A program made the position numbers and the translations under genes. A stretch of 64,000 nt of DNA from NCBI RefSeq assembly GCF_001411805.1, contig NZ_CP007213.1:1674001-1738000 (forward strand), given 5' to 3'. Within the stretch, counting starts at the first letter, position 1; each line of letters opens with the position of its first letter. The notes under the pieces were generated by a model. It made no database searches. It was not told the origin of the DNA and saw only the letters and a list, made by a program, of their open reading frames with translations. This document shows, piece by piece, positions 29,001-37,345 of the stretch. This stretch comes from Burkholderia plantarii. Its GTDB lineage: Bacteria > Pseudomonadota > Gammaproteobacteria > Burkholderiales > Burkholderiaceae.

Positions 29001-32000
29001 GCCGGTGGTGAGGATCGGCGTCTGGTCGTTGGCGGTGATGTCGATGTCGCGCGAATAGGTGGCGCTGGTCTTGGTGCCGTCGCTGACGGTGAAATCGATG
29101 GTGCGCGTGGTCGTGTCGGGCGTGACGGCCGTGTCGAGATAGGTCACGGCGCGCAGCGCGGCCTGCCATTGCGCGAGCGTGGCGCTGGCGTGCTGCGAGG
29201 TTAGCGTGAGCGTGCCGGTGGCCGCGTCGTAGCTGCCCGTGATGTTGCCCATCGTGCCGTCGTTGTTGAACGCGAGCACGTCCTCGCCGGCGTGGAAGCC
29301 GGCGCCGATCTGCACGGTGGCCGAGGCCAGCGTGCCGTTGTCGAGGTCGGACAGCGTGATGCCGTTATCGACCGCGATCGGCGTCGAGGCGGTGTTGTCG
29401 CCCGACACGAACGCGGCGTCGCCGCTGTTGGTGGAGCCGACGATCGGCGTCTGGTCGGTGTCGGCCACGGTGATGTTGCGCGTGAGCGCGGTGCTCGACT
29501 TGGTGCCGTCGTTGATGCTGAAGCTGATGGTGCGGGTGGCCGTGTCGGGCGTGACGGCCGTGTCGGTGTAGGTCACGGCGCGCAGCGCGGCCTGCCATTG
29601 CGCGAGCGTGGCGCTGGCGTGCTGCGAGGTCAGCGTCAACGTGCCGGTGGCGGCGTCGTAGTTGGCGCTGATGTTGCCCATCGTGCCGTCGTTGATGAAG
29701 CCGAGCACGTCCTCGCCGGCATGGAAGCCCGCGCCGATCTGGAACGTCGCTGAGGCCAGCGTGCCGTTGTCGAGGTCGGATACGACGATGCCGGAGTCGA
29801 TCGCCACCGGCGTCGAGGTCACGTTGTCGCCAGCCGTGAACGGCACCGAGCCGGTGCTGCCGGTGGTGAGGATCGGCGTCTGGTCGGTGGCGGCGACGGT
29901 GACGTCGCGCGTGTATACGGCGCTGGTCTTGGTGCCGTCGCTGATGGAGAAGCCGATGGTGCGGGTGGCCGCGTCGGGCGCGACGGCCGTGTTGGTGTAG
30001 GTCACGGCGCTCAGCGCCGCCTGCCATTGCGCGATCGTGGCGCTGGCGGTGGCAGAAGTCAGCGTCAGCGTGCCGGTGGCGGCGTCGTAGCTGGCGCTGA
30101 TGTTGCCCATCGTCAGGCCGTCGTTGACGAACACGAGCACGTCCTCGCCGGCGTGGAAGCCGGCGCCGATCTGCACGGTGGCCGAGGCCATCGTGCCGTT
30201 GTCGAGGTCCGACAGCGTGATGCCGTTGTCGACCGCGACCGGCGTCGAGGCGGTGTTGTCGGCCGACACGAACGACGCCGAACCGGTGTTGCTGGAGCCG
30301 ACGATCGGCGTCTGGTCGGTGTCGGCCACCGTGATGTTGCGCGTGAGCGCGGGGCTCGACTTGCTGCCGTCGCTGATGCTGTAGCTGACGGTGCGAGTGG
30401 CCGTGTCGGGCGTGATGGCCGTGTCGGTGTAGGTCACGGCGCGCAGCGCGGCCTGCCATTGCGCGAGCGTGGCGCTGGCGCCGGCCGAGGTCAGCGTCAA
30501 CGTGCCGGTGGCGGCATCGTAGTTGGCGCTGATGTTGCCCATCGTCAAACCGTTGTTGACGAACGACAGCACGTCCTCGCCGGCATGGAAGCCCGCGCCG
30601 ATCTGGAACGTCGCCGAGGCCAGCGTGCCGTTGTCGAGGTCGGACACGACGATGCCGGAGTCGATCGCCACCGGCGTCGAGGTCACGTTGTCGCCAGCCG
30701 TGAACGATGCCGGGCTGGTGCTGGTGGTCGACATGATCGGCGTCTGGTCGGTATCGGCCACGGTGACGTTGCGCGTGTACGCCGCGCTGGTCTTGGTGCC
30801 GTCGCTGACCGTGAAGCTGATGGTGCGGGTAGTGGTGTCGGGCGTGACGGCCGTGTCGGTGTAGGTCACGGCGCGCAGCGCGGCCTGCCATTGCGCGAGC
30901 GTGGCGCTGGCGGTGGCGGAAGTCAGCGTCAGCGTGCCGGTGGCGGCGTCGTAGCTGGCGGTGATGTTGCCCATCGTGTGGCCGTCGTTGACGAACGTGA
31001 GCACGTCCTCGCCGAACTGGAAGCCCGCGCCGATCCGCACGGTGGCCGAGGCCAGCGTGTTGTTGTCGAGGTCCAGCAGCGTGATGCTGTTGTCGATGGT
31101 GACCGGCGTCGAGATGTCGTTGTCGGCCGCCACGAACGACACGGCGCCGCCGTTGCTGGTCGAGATCAGCGGCGTCTGGTCGGTGTCGGCCACCGTGATG
31201 GTGCGCACCAGCGTGTTGCTGGTCTGCGCGCCGGCGCTGAGCGTGATGTCGATGGTGCGCGTGGCGGTGATCGGCGTGACGGACGTGTCGGTGTAGAGGA
31301 CCGCGCGCAGCGCGGACTGCCACTGCGCAAGCGTGGCCGTGCCGCTCGACGAGGTCAGCACCAGCACGCCGGTCAGCGTGTTGTAGACGCCGCTGATGTC
31401 CCCCATCGTCGTGCCGTCGTTGGTAAAGCCGAGCACGTCCTCGCCGGAATGCAGGTTGCCCGTGATCGCGATGATCGCCGTATCCACCACGTTGCCGAGC
31501 GGGTCCGCGACGGCGATGTTCGCGTCGATCGCCACCGGCGCCGCGGGGGCGTTGTCGCCCGCCACGAAGCTGACGCTGCCGGTGCTGGTGGTCGCCAGCG
31601 CGGGGGCGGAACTGATCACGTCGATCGAGTAGGACACCGGCGCGCTGGTCTTGACGCCGTCGCTGATGGTGATCGAGATCGCGCGCGTGCCGAGCGGGGC
31701 GCTGCTGCCGGTTTCGAACTGCAGGTTGTCGAGCACGCTCTGCCATTGCGCGAGGGTGCCGCCGGTGGAGGTGATCGTCAGGGTGCCGGTGGCGGGATCG
31801 TAGCTCGGGCTGATGCCGTTGACGGGAATCTGGCCCAGGCCGCTGAAGGCCAGGATGTCGCCGCTCTCGAAGCCCGAGGTGATCTGCACCGTGATCGTCA
31901 GCGAGACCAGCGCGGACGGGCTGCCGACGTTCAGGTCGGTCAGCGCGAGGCTGCCGTCGATCGTCGTGGCCGAGTTGCCCGGCAGGAAGTTCTGGCTGGT

Positions 32001-35000
32001 CGAGGAGCCGCTGGTCAGGACCGGCGTCTGGTGGGTCGCGACGACGGACAGCGACTTGGTCTCGGTGGCGCTGGTCTTGGTGCCGTCGTTGACCGCGAAC
32101 GAGATGGTGCGGGTCGTGCGGGTCGGCACGGCGGCCAGGTCGGTGTAGGTCACCGAGCGCAGCGCGGCCTGCCATTGCGCGAGCGTGGCGCTGGCGCCGG
32201 CCGAGGTCAGCGTGAGCGTGCCGCTGTTGCCGTCGAAGCTCGCCGTGATGTTGCCGAACGAGCCGCTGCCGAGCGCCAGCAGGTCCTCGCCCCCCACGTA
32301 GTTGCCGGTGATCTGCACGGCGGCCGAGGCCATCGTGCCACTGTCGCTGTCGGTCAGCGTGATGTGGGTGTCGATCGCCACCGGCGTCGAGGGGGCATTG
32401 TCTGCCGCGGTGAAGGTGGTGGTGCCGCCGCTGGTGCCGAGCAGCGGCGTCTGGTCGGTCAGCGCCACGTCCACGGTGCGGCTCCACACGCTGCTGGTCT
32501 TGGTGCCGTCGCTGATCACGAAGGTGACGACGCGCGGCGTGGTGGTGGGCGCCGCCGAGAAATTCTGGAACTGGATCGAGCGCAGCGCGGCCTGCCATTG
32601 CGCGACCGTCGCGGTGGAGTTCAGCGAGGTCAGGGTCAGCACGCCGTTGGAGTACGAGCTGCTGATGTTGCCCATCGTCGAGGGGTTGCCGACGAACAGC
32701 AGCACGTCGCTGGGATCCTGGAAGTTGCTGATCGCGACGGTGGCCGAGGCGAGCGTGGCGTTGTCGAGGTCCGACACGACGATGCCGCTGTCCACCGTGA
32801 CCGGCGTCGAGGAGGTGTTGTCGCCCTGGGTCAGTGTGACGGTGCCGCTCGTGCCGCTGATGAGCGGCGTCTGGTCGGTGTCGGCCACGTTGACGGTGTC
32901 CGTCACGGTGGTGCTGGTCTTGACGCCGTCGCTGATGCTGAACGTGACGGTGCGCGGCACGTTCGACGGCGTGACGGCGGTGGACGTGTAGGTGACGGCG
33001 CGCAGCGCGGCCTGCCACTGCGCGAGCGTGGCGGTGCCGGTGGGCGAGATCAGCGTGAGCACGTTGTTCGAAATGGACGCCTGGATGTCGCCGTACAGCA
33101 CCGTGTTGTCGTTGCTGAACGACAGGAAGTCGGTGGACTGATAATTGCCGGTGATCGTGACGGTGGCCGTGTGCAGCGGGCCGCCGTCGGCATCGGCCAC
33201 GGTGATGGTGTTGTCGACCACCACCGGCGTGGAATTGGTGTTGTCGCCCGCCACGAAGCTGGCGGTGACGCCGCCGCCGCCGATGATCGGCGTCTGGTCG
33301 GTGTCGGTCACGCTGATGTTGCGAGTCGCCGCCGGGCTGACCAGGGTGCCGTCGTTGATCCGGAACGTGAGCACGCGCGTCGCGTTCGACGGCACGACCA
33401 GGTCGCTGGTGAAGGTGACGGCGCGCAGCGCGGCCTGCCATTGCGCGAGCGATGCCGTCCCGCTCGCCGAGGTCAGCGTGAGCAGGCCGGTGCCGGTGTT
33501 GTAGATGGCGCTGATGTCGCCCATCGTCGCCGGGTTGTTGCTGAACAGCAGCTGGTCGTGATTGACCTGGAAGTTGCTGGTGATCTGGATCGTGGCGCTG
33601 GCGAGCGTGGTGCTGGTGCCGTCGCTGATCGTGACGCCGGCGTCGACCACGACCGGCGTCGAGGGCGCGTTGTCGCCGGTCACGAACGCTGCCGTGCCGC
33701 CGTCGGTGGTTACCGTCGGGCCGACCGCCACGACCACGCTGTGATGCAGCGCCGCACTGGTCTTGGTGCCGTCGTTGACGACGAAGGTGAGGTCGCGCGT
33801 GCCGCTGGTGGTGGTGCTCGACGACGCGAAGGTGACCGCGTCGAGCGCGGACTGCCATTGCGCGACGGTCGCCGCGCCGCTGCCCGAGAACAGCGACAGC
33901 ACGTGCGTGCTCGGGTTGTAGCTGGCCTGGATGTCGCCGTACAGCGTCGAGTTGTTGTTGGTGAAGCCGAGCGAGTCGCCGCTCGCGAACCCGCTGGCGA
34001 TCGTGATGGTGGCGGTGGCCAGCGAGGCGTTGTCCGCGTCGCTGACGTGAATGTTCGCATCGACCGTGGCGGCGGCCGTGCCGGCGAGATAGTTGGTGCT
34101 GGTCGCGCCGCCCTCGGCCAGCACCGGCGTCTGGTCGGTCGCCGTGATGGTCACGTTGCGGGTGGCGATGTTGCTGGTGAAGGTGCCGTCGTTGAACGAG
34201 AACGAGATGGAGCGCGTCGTGGTCGAGAGGGTCGGCGAGGTCAGCGAGCTCGAGAACGTCACCGATTCGAGCGCGGCCTGCCACTGGGCGAGGGTCGCGG
34301 TGCCGGCGCCGGTGCTGAGCGTCAGCGTGCCGGTACTCGTATTGTAGACGCCGGAGATGCCGTTCTGCGCCGTGAAGTTGAGCACGTCGCCGGCCTGGAC
34401 GTTGGTGATCTGCACGGTTGCCGTCTTGGCCGTGCTCGAGCTGCCGTCGCTGAGCGTGAGGCCCGGGTCGACCGGCACCGCGTTGCCGCCCGTGCCGGTG
34501 CCGTTGTCGGCCGAACTCCACGCGGCGCTGCCGCTGCTGGTGGTGACGGTGGGGCCGGTGTCCTGGTAGGTCAGGTTGTCGAGCGACGGCTCGAAGGCGC
34601 CGGAGTCGTTCTGGTCGATCAGCGAGAACGAGACGATGTTGTTGAAGGCGCTGCCGAGCTGGCTCGACACGGTGGCGCCCGGGAAGCCGCCCACGGCGGC
34701 CGTGGCGAGCTGGATCAGCGCGCTCGAGGTGCCGTTGGCGTAGTGCGCCTGGATGTAGAGGTCGCCGTTGAACGAGCTGAGGTCGAAGCTCTGCAGGTTG
34801 AAGGTGTGGCCGTTCGCGAGCGAGATGGTGACGTTGCTCATCGCCGAGGCGCCGTCCGCGTTGATCTCCAGCACGCCGTCGGTCTGCGAATCGGTGATGT
34901 CGGTCGGGCCGTTCGGCGCGTTCGAATCGTTGTACGCGAAGGTGTTGGCGGCCTGGTCGAGCGTGTAGACGATGCCGTCGAGCGTGAACTGCGACGAGCC

Positions 35001-35930
35001 GAGCGCCTGGAAGTTGTTGTTGGCGGCCGTGTCGTAGGTTTCCACCGTCACGCCGAGCAGTTCGTTGAACTGCGCCTCGGCGCTGGCCGATTCGTTCAGC
35101 GTGCTGTGGACGTTGCCCGCCTGGTATTCGAGCGTCCAGTTGCCGCCGAGCGAGGCGGCGCCGGTCGCGTCGGTCGAGGCCGCCACGTTCAGGTGCGTGA
35201 TGCCGGCGATCTGCTGCACCAGCGCCTGGCCGTCGGCCTGCCGGGCCACGTCGCAGCCGTAGATCAGGAAGTCGCCGCCGGCCTTCATCGCCGCGCCGAT
35301 CTGCGCGAGCTGGGCGCTGTAGGCCGACAGGTCGGACGCGGTCAGCCAGGTCGAGCCGGCCTGGATCGCGCCGTCGGTGCCGTGCGAGATCAGCGCGATC
35401 GAATCGACGCCGTGGTGGCTCTGCAGATACTGGGCGATCTGCGCGAAGCCGTCGGTGCTCGCGTCGAGCACCACGTACTGCGTGCCGGCGGCCAGCCCGG
35501 CGATCAGCGTCTGGTAGTTCGCCACGCTCGGGTCGATGAACACCACCTGCGTCCGGGCGGCCGGCATCGCGACGCTGACGTCGTTGGCGTTGGTGTGCTG
35601 CGTATCCTGTTGGGCCTGCTGCTGGTTCTGCGCGGCGGCGGCCGTCGAGGTCGGGTCGCTCGCGGCGCGCGAGGCGCCGCGCACCGGCTTGTCCACCGGT
35701 GCGTTCTGCGTGGCGTTGGCCGAGGCGGTATCGGTCTGGGACTCGGTGCTGCGATGCGTGTCCGCGTGCGCGTGTTCATGCGCATGCGGCTGGGCGGCGA
35801 TGGCGGCCACCGACGCGTCGTAGACGACGCGCGGCTCGAGCGCGAGCAACAGCGGAGAGGCCGCGACGCGCGGTCCGGGTCGGTTGGCGCTTTGCTGCTG
35901 GCGTGCGAACCACTGCTTGACGATCTTCAT
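26055..35930 (-). CDS. Giant repetitive surface/secreted protein (LEPR + DUF4347 + 18 repeats)
   Basis: About 3,291 residues. The N-terminus has LALEPRVVYDAS, a LEPR-type motif common in giant exported proteins, after a short basic stretch and without a classical signal peptide. A His/Thr/Gln-rich linker leads to a DUF4347 domain (about 130-290: VVFIDPSVANYQTLIAGL, ISHGTDGAI, IYGCDVA). Eighteen repeats of about 143 residues occupy about 456-3013. The end has a putative Ig-like unit (LPAWLHYDAARGVLSGTPPA) and an Ala/His-rich tail. There are no RTX nonapeptides. The start at 35930 has GGAG 9 nt upstream; ATG 35945 is an alternative. It is coupled to the TolC-like gene and is probably an adhesin or biofilm matrix protein. 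Confidence 0.88.
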   Translation of the reverse strand: MKIVKQWFARQQQSANRPGPRVAASPLLLALEPRVVYDASVAAIAAQPHAHEHAHADTHRSTESQTDTASANATQNAPVDKPVRGASRAASDPTSTAAAAQNQQQAQQDTQHTNANDVSVAMPAARTQVVFIDPSVANYQTLIAGLAAGTQYVVLDASTDGFAQIAQYLQSHHGVDSIALISHGTDGAIQAGSTWLTASDLSAYSAQLAQIGAAMKAGGDFLIYGCDVARQADGQALVQQIAGITHLNVAASTDATGAASLGGNWTLEYQAGNVHSTLNESASAEAQFNELLGVTVETYDTAANNNFQALGSSQFTLDGIVYTLDQAANTFAYNDSNAPNGPTDITDSQTDGVLEINADGASAMSNVTISLANGHTFNLQSFDLSSFNGDLYIQAHYANGTSSALIQLATAAVGGFPGATVSSQLGSAFNNIVSFSLIDQNDSGAFEPSLDNLTYQDTGPTVTTSSGSAAWSSADNGTGTGGNAVPVDPGLTLSDGSSSTAKTATVQITNVQAGDVLNFTAQNGISGVYNTSTGTLTLSTGAGTATLAQWQAALESVTFSSSLTSPTLSTTTRSISFSFNDGTFTSNIATRNVTITATDQTPVLAEGGATSTNYLAGTAAATVDANIHVSDADNASLATATITIASGFASGDSLGFTNNNSTLYGDIQASYNPSTHVLSLFSGSGAATVAQWQSALDAVTFASSSTTTSGTRDLTFVVNDGTKTSAALHHSVVVAVGPTVTTDGGTAAFVTGDNAPSTPVVVDAGVTISDGTSTTLASATIQITSNFQVNHDQLLFSNNPATMGDISAIYNTGTGLLTLTSASGTASLAQWQAALRAVTFTSDLVVPSNATRVLTFRINDGTLVSPAATRNISVTDTDQTPIIGGGGVTASFVAGDNTNSTPVVVDNTITVADADGGPLHTATVTITGNYQSTDFLSFSNDNTVLYGDIQASISNNVLTLISPTGTATLAQWQAALRAVTYTSTAVTPSNVPRTVTFSISDGVKTSTTVTDTVNVADTDQTPLISGTSGTVTLTQGDNTSSTPVTVDSGIVVSDLDNATLASATVAISNFQDPSDVLLFVGNPSTMGNISSSYSNGVLTLTSLNSTATVAQWQAALRSIQFQNFSAAPTTTPRVVTFVISDGTKTSSVWSRTVDVALTDQTPLLGTSGGTTTFTAADNAPSTPVAIDTHITLTDSDSGTMASAAVQITGNYVGGEDLLALGSGSFGNITASFDGNSGTLTLTSAGASATLAQWQAALRSVTYTDLAAVPTRTTRTISFAVNDGTKTSATETKSLSVVATHQTPVLTSGSSTSQNFLPGNSATTIDGSLALTDLNVGSPSALVSLTITVQITSGFESGDILAFSGLGQIPVNGISPSYDPATGTLTITSTGGTLAQWQSVLDNLQFETGSSAPLGTRAISITISDGVKTSAPVSYSIDVISSAPALATTSTGSVSFVAGDNAPAAPVAIDANIAVADPLGNVVDTAIIAITGNLHSGEDVLGFTNDGTTMGDISGVYNTLTGVLVLTSSSGTATLAQWQSALRAVLYTDTSVTPITATRTIDITLSAGAQTSNTLVRTITVADTDQTPLISTSNGGAVSFVAADNDISTPVTIDNSITLLDLDNNTLASATVRIGAGFQFGEDVLTFVNDGHTMGNITASYDAATGTLTLTSATASATLAQWQAALRAVTYTDTAVTPDTTTRTISFTVSDGTKTSAAYTRNVTVADTDQTPIMSTTSTSPASFTAGDNVTSTPVAIDSGIVVSDLDNGTLASATFQIGAGFHAGEDVLSFVNNGLTMGNISANYDAATGTLTLTSAGASATLAQWQAALRAVTYTDTAITPDTATRTVSYSISDGSKSSPALTRNITVADTDQTPIVGSSNTGSASFVSADNTASTPVAVDNGITLSDLDNGTMASATVQIGAGFHAGEDVLVFVNDGLTMGNISASYDAATGTLTLTSATASATIAQWQAALSAVTYTNTAVAPDAATRTIGFSISDGTKTSAVYTRDVTVAATDQTPILTTGSTGSVPFTAGDNVTSTPVAIDSGIVVSDLDNGTLASATFQIGAGFHAGEDVLGFINDGTMGNISANYDAATGTLTLTSQHASATLAQWQAALRAVTYTDTAVTPDTATRTISFSINDGTKSSTALTRNITVADTDQTPIVGSTNSGDAAFVSGDNTASTPIAVDNGITLSDLDNGTLASATVQIGAGFHAGEDVLAFNNDGTMGNITGSYDAATGTLTLTSQHASATLAQWQAALRAVTYLDTAVTPDTTTRTIDFTVSDGTKTSATYSRDIDITANDQTPILTTGSTGSVPFTAGDNVASTPVAIDTGITLSDLDNGTLASATFQIGAGFHAGEDVLGFINDGTMGNISANYDAATGTLTLTSQHASATLAQWQAALRAVTYTDTAVTPDTATRTISFSINDGTKSSTALTRNITVADTDQTPIVGSTNSGDAAFVSGDNTASTPIAVDNGITLSDLDNGTLASATVQIGAGFHAGEDVLAFNNDGTMGNITGSYDAATGTLTLTSQHASATLAQWQAALRAVTYLDTAVTPDTTTRTIDFTISDGTKSSATYSRDIDITATDQTTLVSSSSTGPVSFVAADNTASTPVVVDNGITLSDLDNGTLASATVQVGTGFHAGEDVLGFINDGTMGNISASYDAATGTLTLTSQHASATLAQWQAALRAVTYTDTAVTPDTATRTISFTVNDGAKSSTAISRDVSITDTEQTPTMSTGSTGPAAFVSGDNTTSTPIAVDAGIIVGDRDNGTLASATVQIGAGFHAGEDVLAFVNDGATMGNITASYDAATGTLTLSSANSTATLAQWQAALRSVTYTDTAVTPDTTTRTIDFTVSDDTKTSAAHTRQVTVTATHQTPMLSGGDATLSYTADGKSSVAVGAGITLTDRNGTPPTLATVSIGTGFDPLHDVLAFNASAATGDITASYNAATGTLTLQSAGGAASVDQWQAALAAVTYRDNHIEGKAGSRTLIFTIGDGTATSAPLTRSLQIQAGQDQVGTPILPWPQPRRIEPPIIAPPPLFTGRANPLIVADVNGHSDGVSNPTIVLNELDAPRGLGLIPSRTTFTFGTHGAREDSLGDTHVSALDSIVPRGVEGAPPVPRALPAADVHPLRQGDSRFALRVAPLLQAPAGPDAGHAGTSVAVTLPDGAPLPAWLHYDAARGVLSGTPPAGVHSVHVTLLVRDAAGNVTRREVTVRFDAPAAHAPRDPGHGHDAAKPAARGAQAPAAPHAALPPAKASLAAQFASAHAALHVARHDAAPSDAIHATTERRS
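26890..34565 (-). repeat. 18 tandem repeats of ~429 bp in the giant gene
   Basis: Each unit encodes about 143 residues. The consensus begins QTPI, has (S)FVAGDNTxSTPVAVD, GITLSDLDNGTLASATVQI, the phrase TLAQWQAALRAVTY and ends SDGTKTSA...VTVADTD. Outer units are diverged. Units 12-13 and 14-15 (about 28100-29900) are nearly identical over an 858-bp period, so the array is still expanding or contracting by recombination. Confidence 0.9.
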
Positions 35931-36027
35931 GACGATGCTCTCCATGCTGCTGCTACCGGCCCGACGCCGCGCTCGCGTGCCCGGGCGGCCGATCCGCCCC
36001 GGGCGATGTTTGACGCTGCGACGCGCT

Positions 36028-36642
36028 TTAGCCGCGCGTCGGATACACCCCTTGCAGCGCGATGATGAACGTCAGGCCGATGTAGGGGTTGCGACTGTCG
36101 AACGGCAGGCTGCCGCCGGCCGCCGAGTTCGTGATGCTGGGCGGCGCCGTGGTCACGCTGGCGTTGAACGGCAGCAGGTTCGTGTTCGGCGTGGAGGTGC
36201 TGTACACCGTTGCCGTGTGGCCGCTCGAGGCGCCCGGGCCGAGCACCATCGCGGCGCCCGGCACCGACTGCGGATTCGCGGTGTTGGTGGTGGCCGGGAT
36301 CGAGATCGACACCGTGCTGGTGCCGCCGCCGCCCGTCACGAGCGCGGCGTGCGTGTGCATCGGCATTTCCGAGCTGGTCAGGGTGATCTGCTCGGCACCG
36401 CCGGTCTCGCCGAGCACGATCGGCGCGAGGCCCGCGCCGGTGCCGACGCCGACCGGCGAGCGACCCTGCAGGTTCGGCAGGCCGAAGTTGGAGACGCCGG
36501 TGCCGCCGTAGTTGGTGCCGAGCAAGGCGAACAGCGCGTTGTTCTGCGAGATCGGCAGCAACTGGCCGCCGCAAAGCGCCCAGCCATAGGGGGCGAAGTC
36601 GAAGGCGACCATGCGGATTTCGCCAAGGTACTGATCGGACAT
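36028..36642 (-). CDS. Phage tail collar-domain (microcystin-dependent-type) protein
   Basis: 204 residues. The N-terminus MSDQYLGEIRMVAFDFAPYG, then WALCGGQLLPISQNNALFAL and FGLPNLQGRSPVG, is the classic tail-collar/MdpB pattern; the end NPYIGLTFIIALQGVYPTRG is also conserved. Such proteins occur in phage tail fibres and as free-standing families of unknown function. Here there are no other phage genes; it sits 98 nt upstream of the giant gene and 66 nt downstream of the DUF6916-like gene, in the same direction. RBS CAGGAG is clear. A role as part of the exported surface structure is plausible. Confidence 0.85.
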   Translation of the reverse strand: MSDQYLGEIRMVAFDFAPYGWALCGGQLLPISQNNALFALLGTNYGGTGVSNFGLPNLQGRSPVGVGTGAGLAPIVLGETGGAEQITLTSSEMPMHTHAALVTGGGGTSTVSISIPATTNTANPQSVPGAAMVLGPGASSGHTATVYSTSTPNTNLLPFNASVTTAPPSITNSAAGGSLPFDSRNPYIGLTFIIALQGVYPTRG

Positions 36643-36708
36643 GTTGACTCCTGAAGGAGATCGGGTGGGGAAAATGGTGCGATGGGAGCGGGAGTCGTCC
36701 CGCCGCCG

Positions 36709-37062
36709 TCAGGCGCCCGCTGCCGGTGCGCCGGCGGTGGCCGCGGCGTCGTCCAGACGGCGATGGATGACCACGCAGATCGTGCCGGCGCCGGTCGCGA
36801 GGGGGCGCGTCGGCGACGCGAACAGCGACCATGCGCGGCCGTCGGGGGCGCAGAAGCGGTAGGTGTCCTGCGGCAGCCGCACGTTGACGGGCAATTCGAA
36901 ATTCGCCAGATAGCAGGCGTGCTGGTCGTCCATCGGCAGGCCGTCGGGCGCATCCGTCAGGCGCGTCTGGGTCAGCGGCACCGCGGCGGCGTCGGCCGTC
37001 GTTATCGTCAATACTTGTCCGAGCAGTGCCTTCAGCTCGTCATGGGTGGGTAGAACTGACAC
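36709..37062 (-). CDS. DUF6916-like small protein, first gene of the export operon
   Basis: 117 residues. LPTHDELKALLGQVLTI, PDGLPMDDQHACYLANFELP and TYRFCAPDGRAWSLFASPTR match small proteins found with tail-collar genes (DUF6916); the family name is from memory. The start is GTG 37062, preceded by GGGGAA; no upstream ATG is in frame. The C-terminus is Ala-rich. It is separated from the next gene by 66 nt and has a perfect 12-bp inverted repeat just upstream. The function is unknown; co-occurrence suggests it works with the collar protein. Confidence 0.65.
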   Translation of the reverse strand: MSVLPTHDELKALLGQVLTITTADAAAVPLTQTRLTDAPDGLPMDDQHACYLANFELPVNVRLPQDTYRFCAPDGRAWSLFASPTRPLATGAGTICVVIHRRLDDAAATAGAPAAGA

Positions 37063-37085
37063 GTCTCATTTCCCCAGGCGTTGGT

Positions 37086-37115
37086 CCATGCGCCCGCCCG
37101 TTCGCGGGCGCATGG
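37086..37115. promoter_or_regulatory. Perfect 12-bp inverted repeat before the export operon
   Basis: CCATGCGCCCGC and its exact complement GCGGGCGCATGG flank a 6-nt loop, ending 24 nt upstream of the operon's first start codon. It could be an operator or a leader hairpin; it lacks the T run of a terminator. Farther upstream, 37205-37224 holds a 7-bp inverted repeat (CATGGAA/TTCCATG) in the likely promoter region of the 283-bp gap. Confidence 0.5.
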
Positions 37116-37345
37116 CCGTGCGAGCAGGCGATCCTTGTTATTGCATCGTCAGGCCGCGGAAATCTTCCCGTGCCACGCCCGAGACTCCGGTGCCAGACTG
37201 GCTGCATGGAATTCGGTTTCCATGTCGTTTTAATCGAGCGTTAAACCATGGCCTAGGGTTTTCACTATCGTCCAGCTCTTTCTGTTTACGGCGTCCGCCG
37301 GTTTTTCTTGAGTTCGAACCGGTTTCTTCGAGCGAGCCGCATCCC

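Noticed and set aside
29365..34521. A 1,718-codon leftward frame inside the giant gene, offset by one
   Set aside because: Composed of His/Arg/Gln-rich low-complexity residues generated by reading the repeats out of frame.
26890..34565. CRISPR array suggested by the long regular repeats
   Set aside because: The period is about 429 bp and every unit is coding in one frame; there are no short repeats with unique spacers.
30027..36065. A 2,012-codon rightward open frame opposite the giant gene
   Set aside because: It is an antisense shadow of the repeats: high-GC codon bias removes stop codons on the other strand. Its sequence is Arg/Gly/Val-rich with no start signal, and the real protein has recognisable domains.
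26055..36642. Prophage tail region suggested by the tail-collar gene
   Set aside because: No other phage structural, lysis or integrase genes are present; the neighbours are secretion genes in the same operon.
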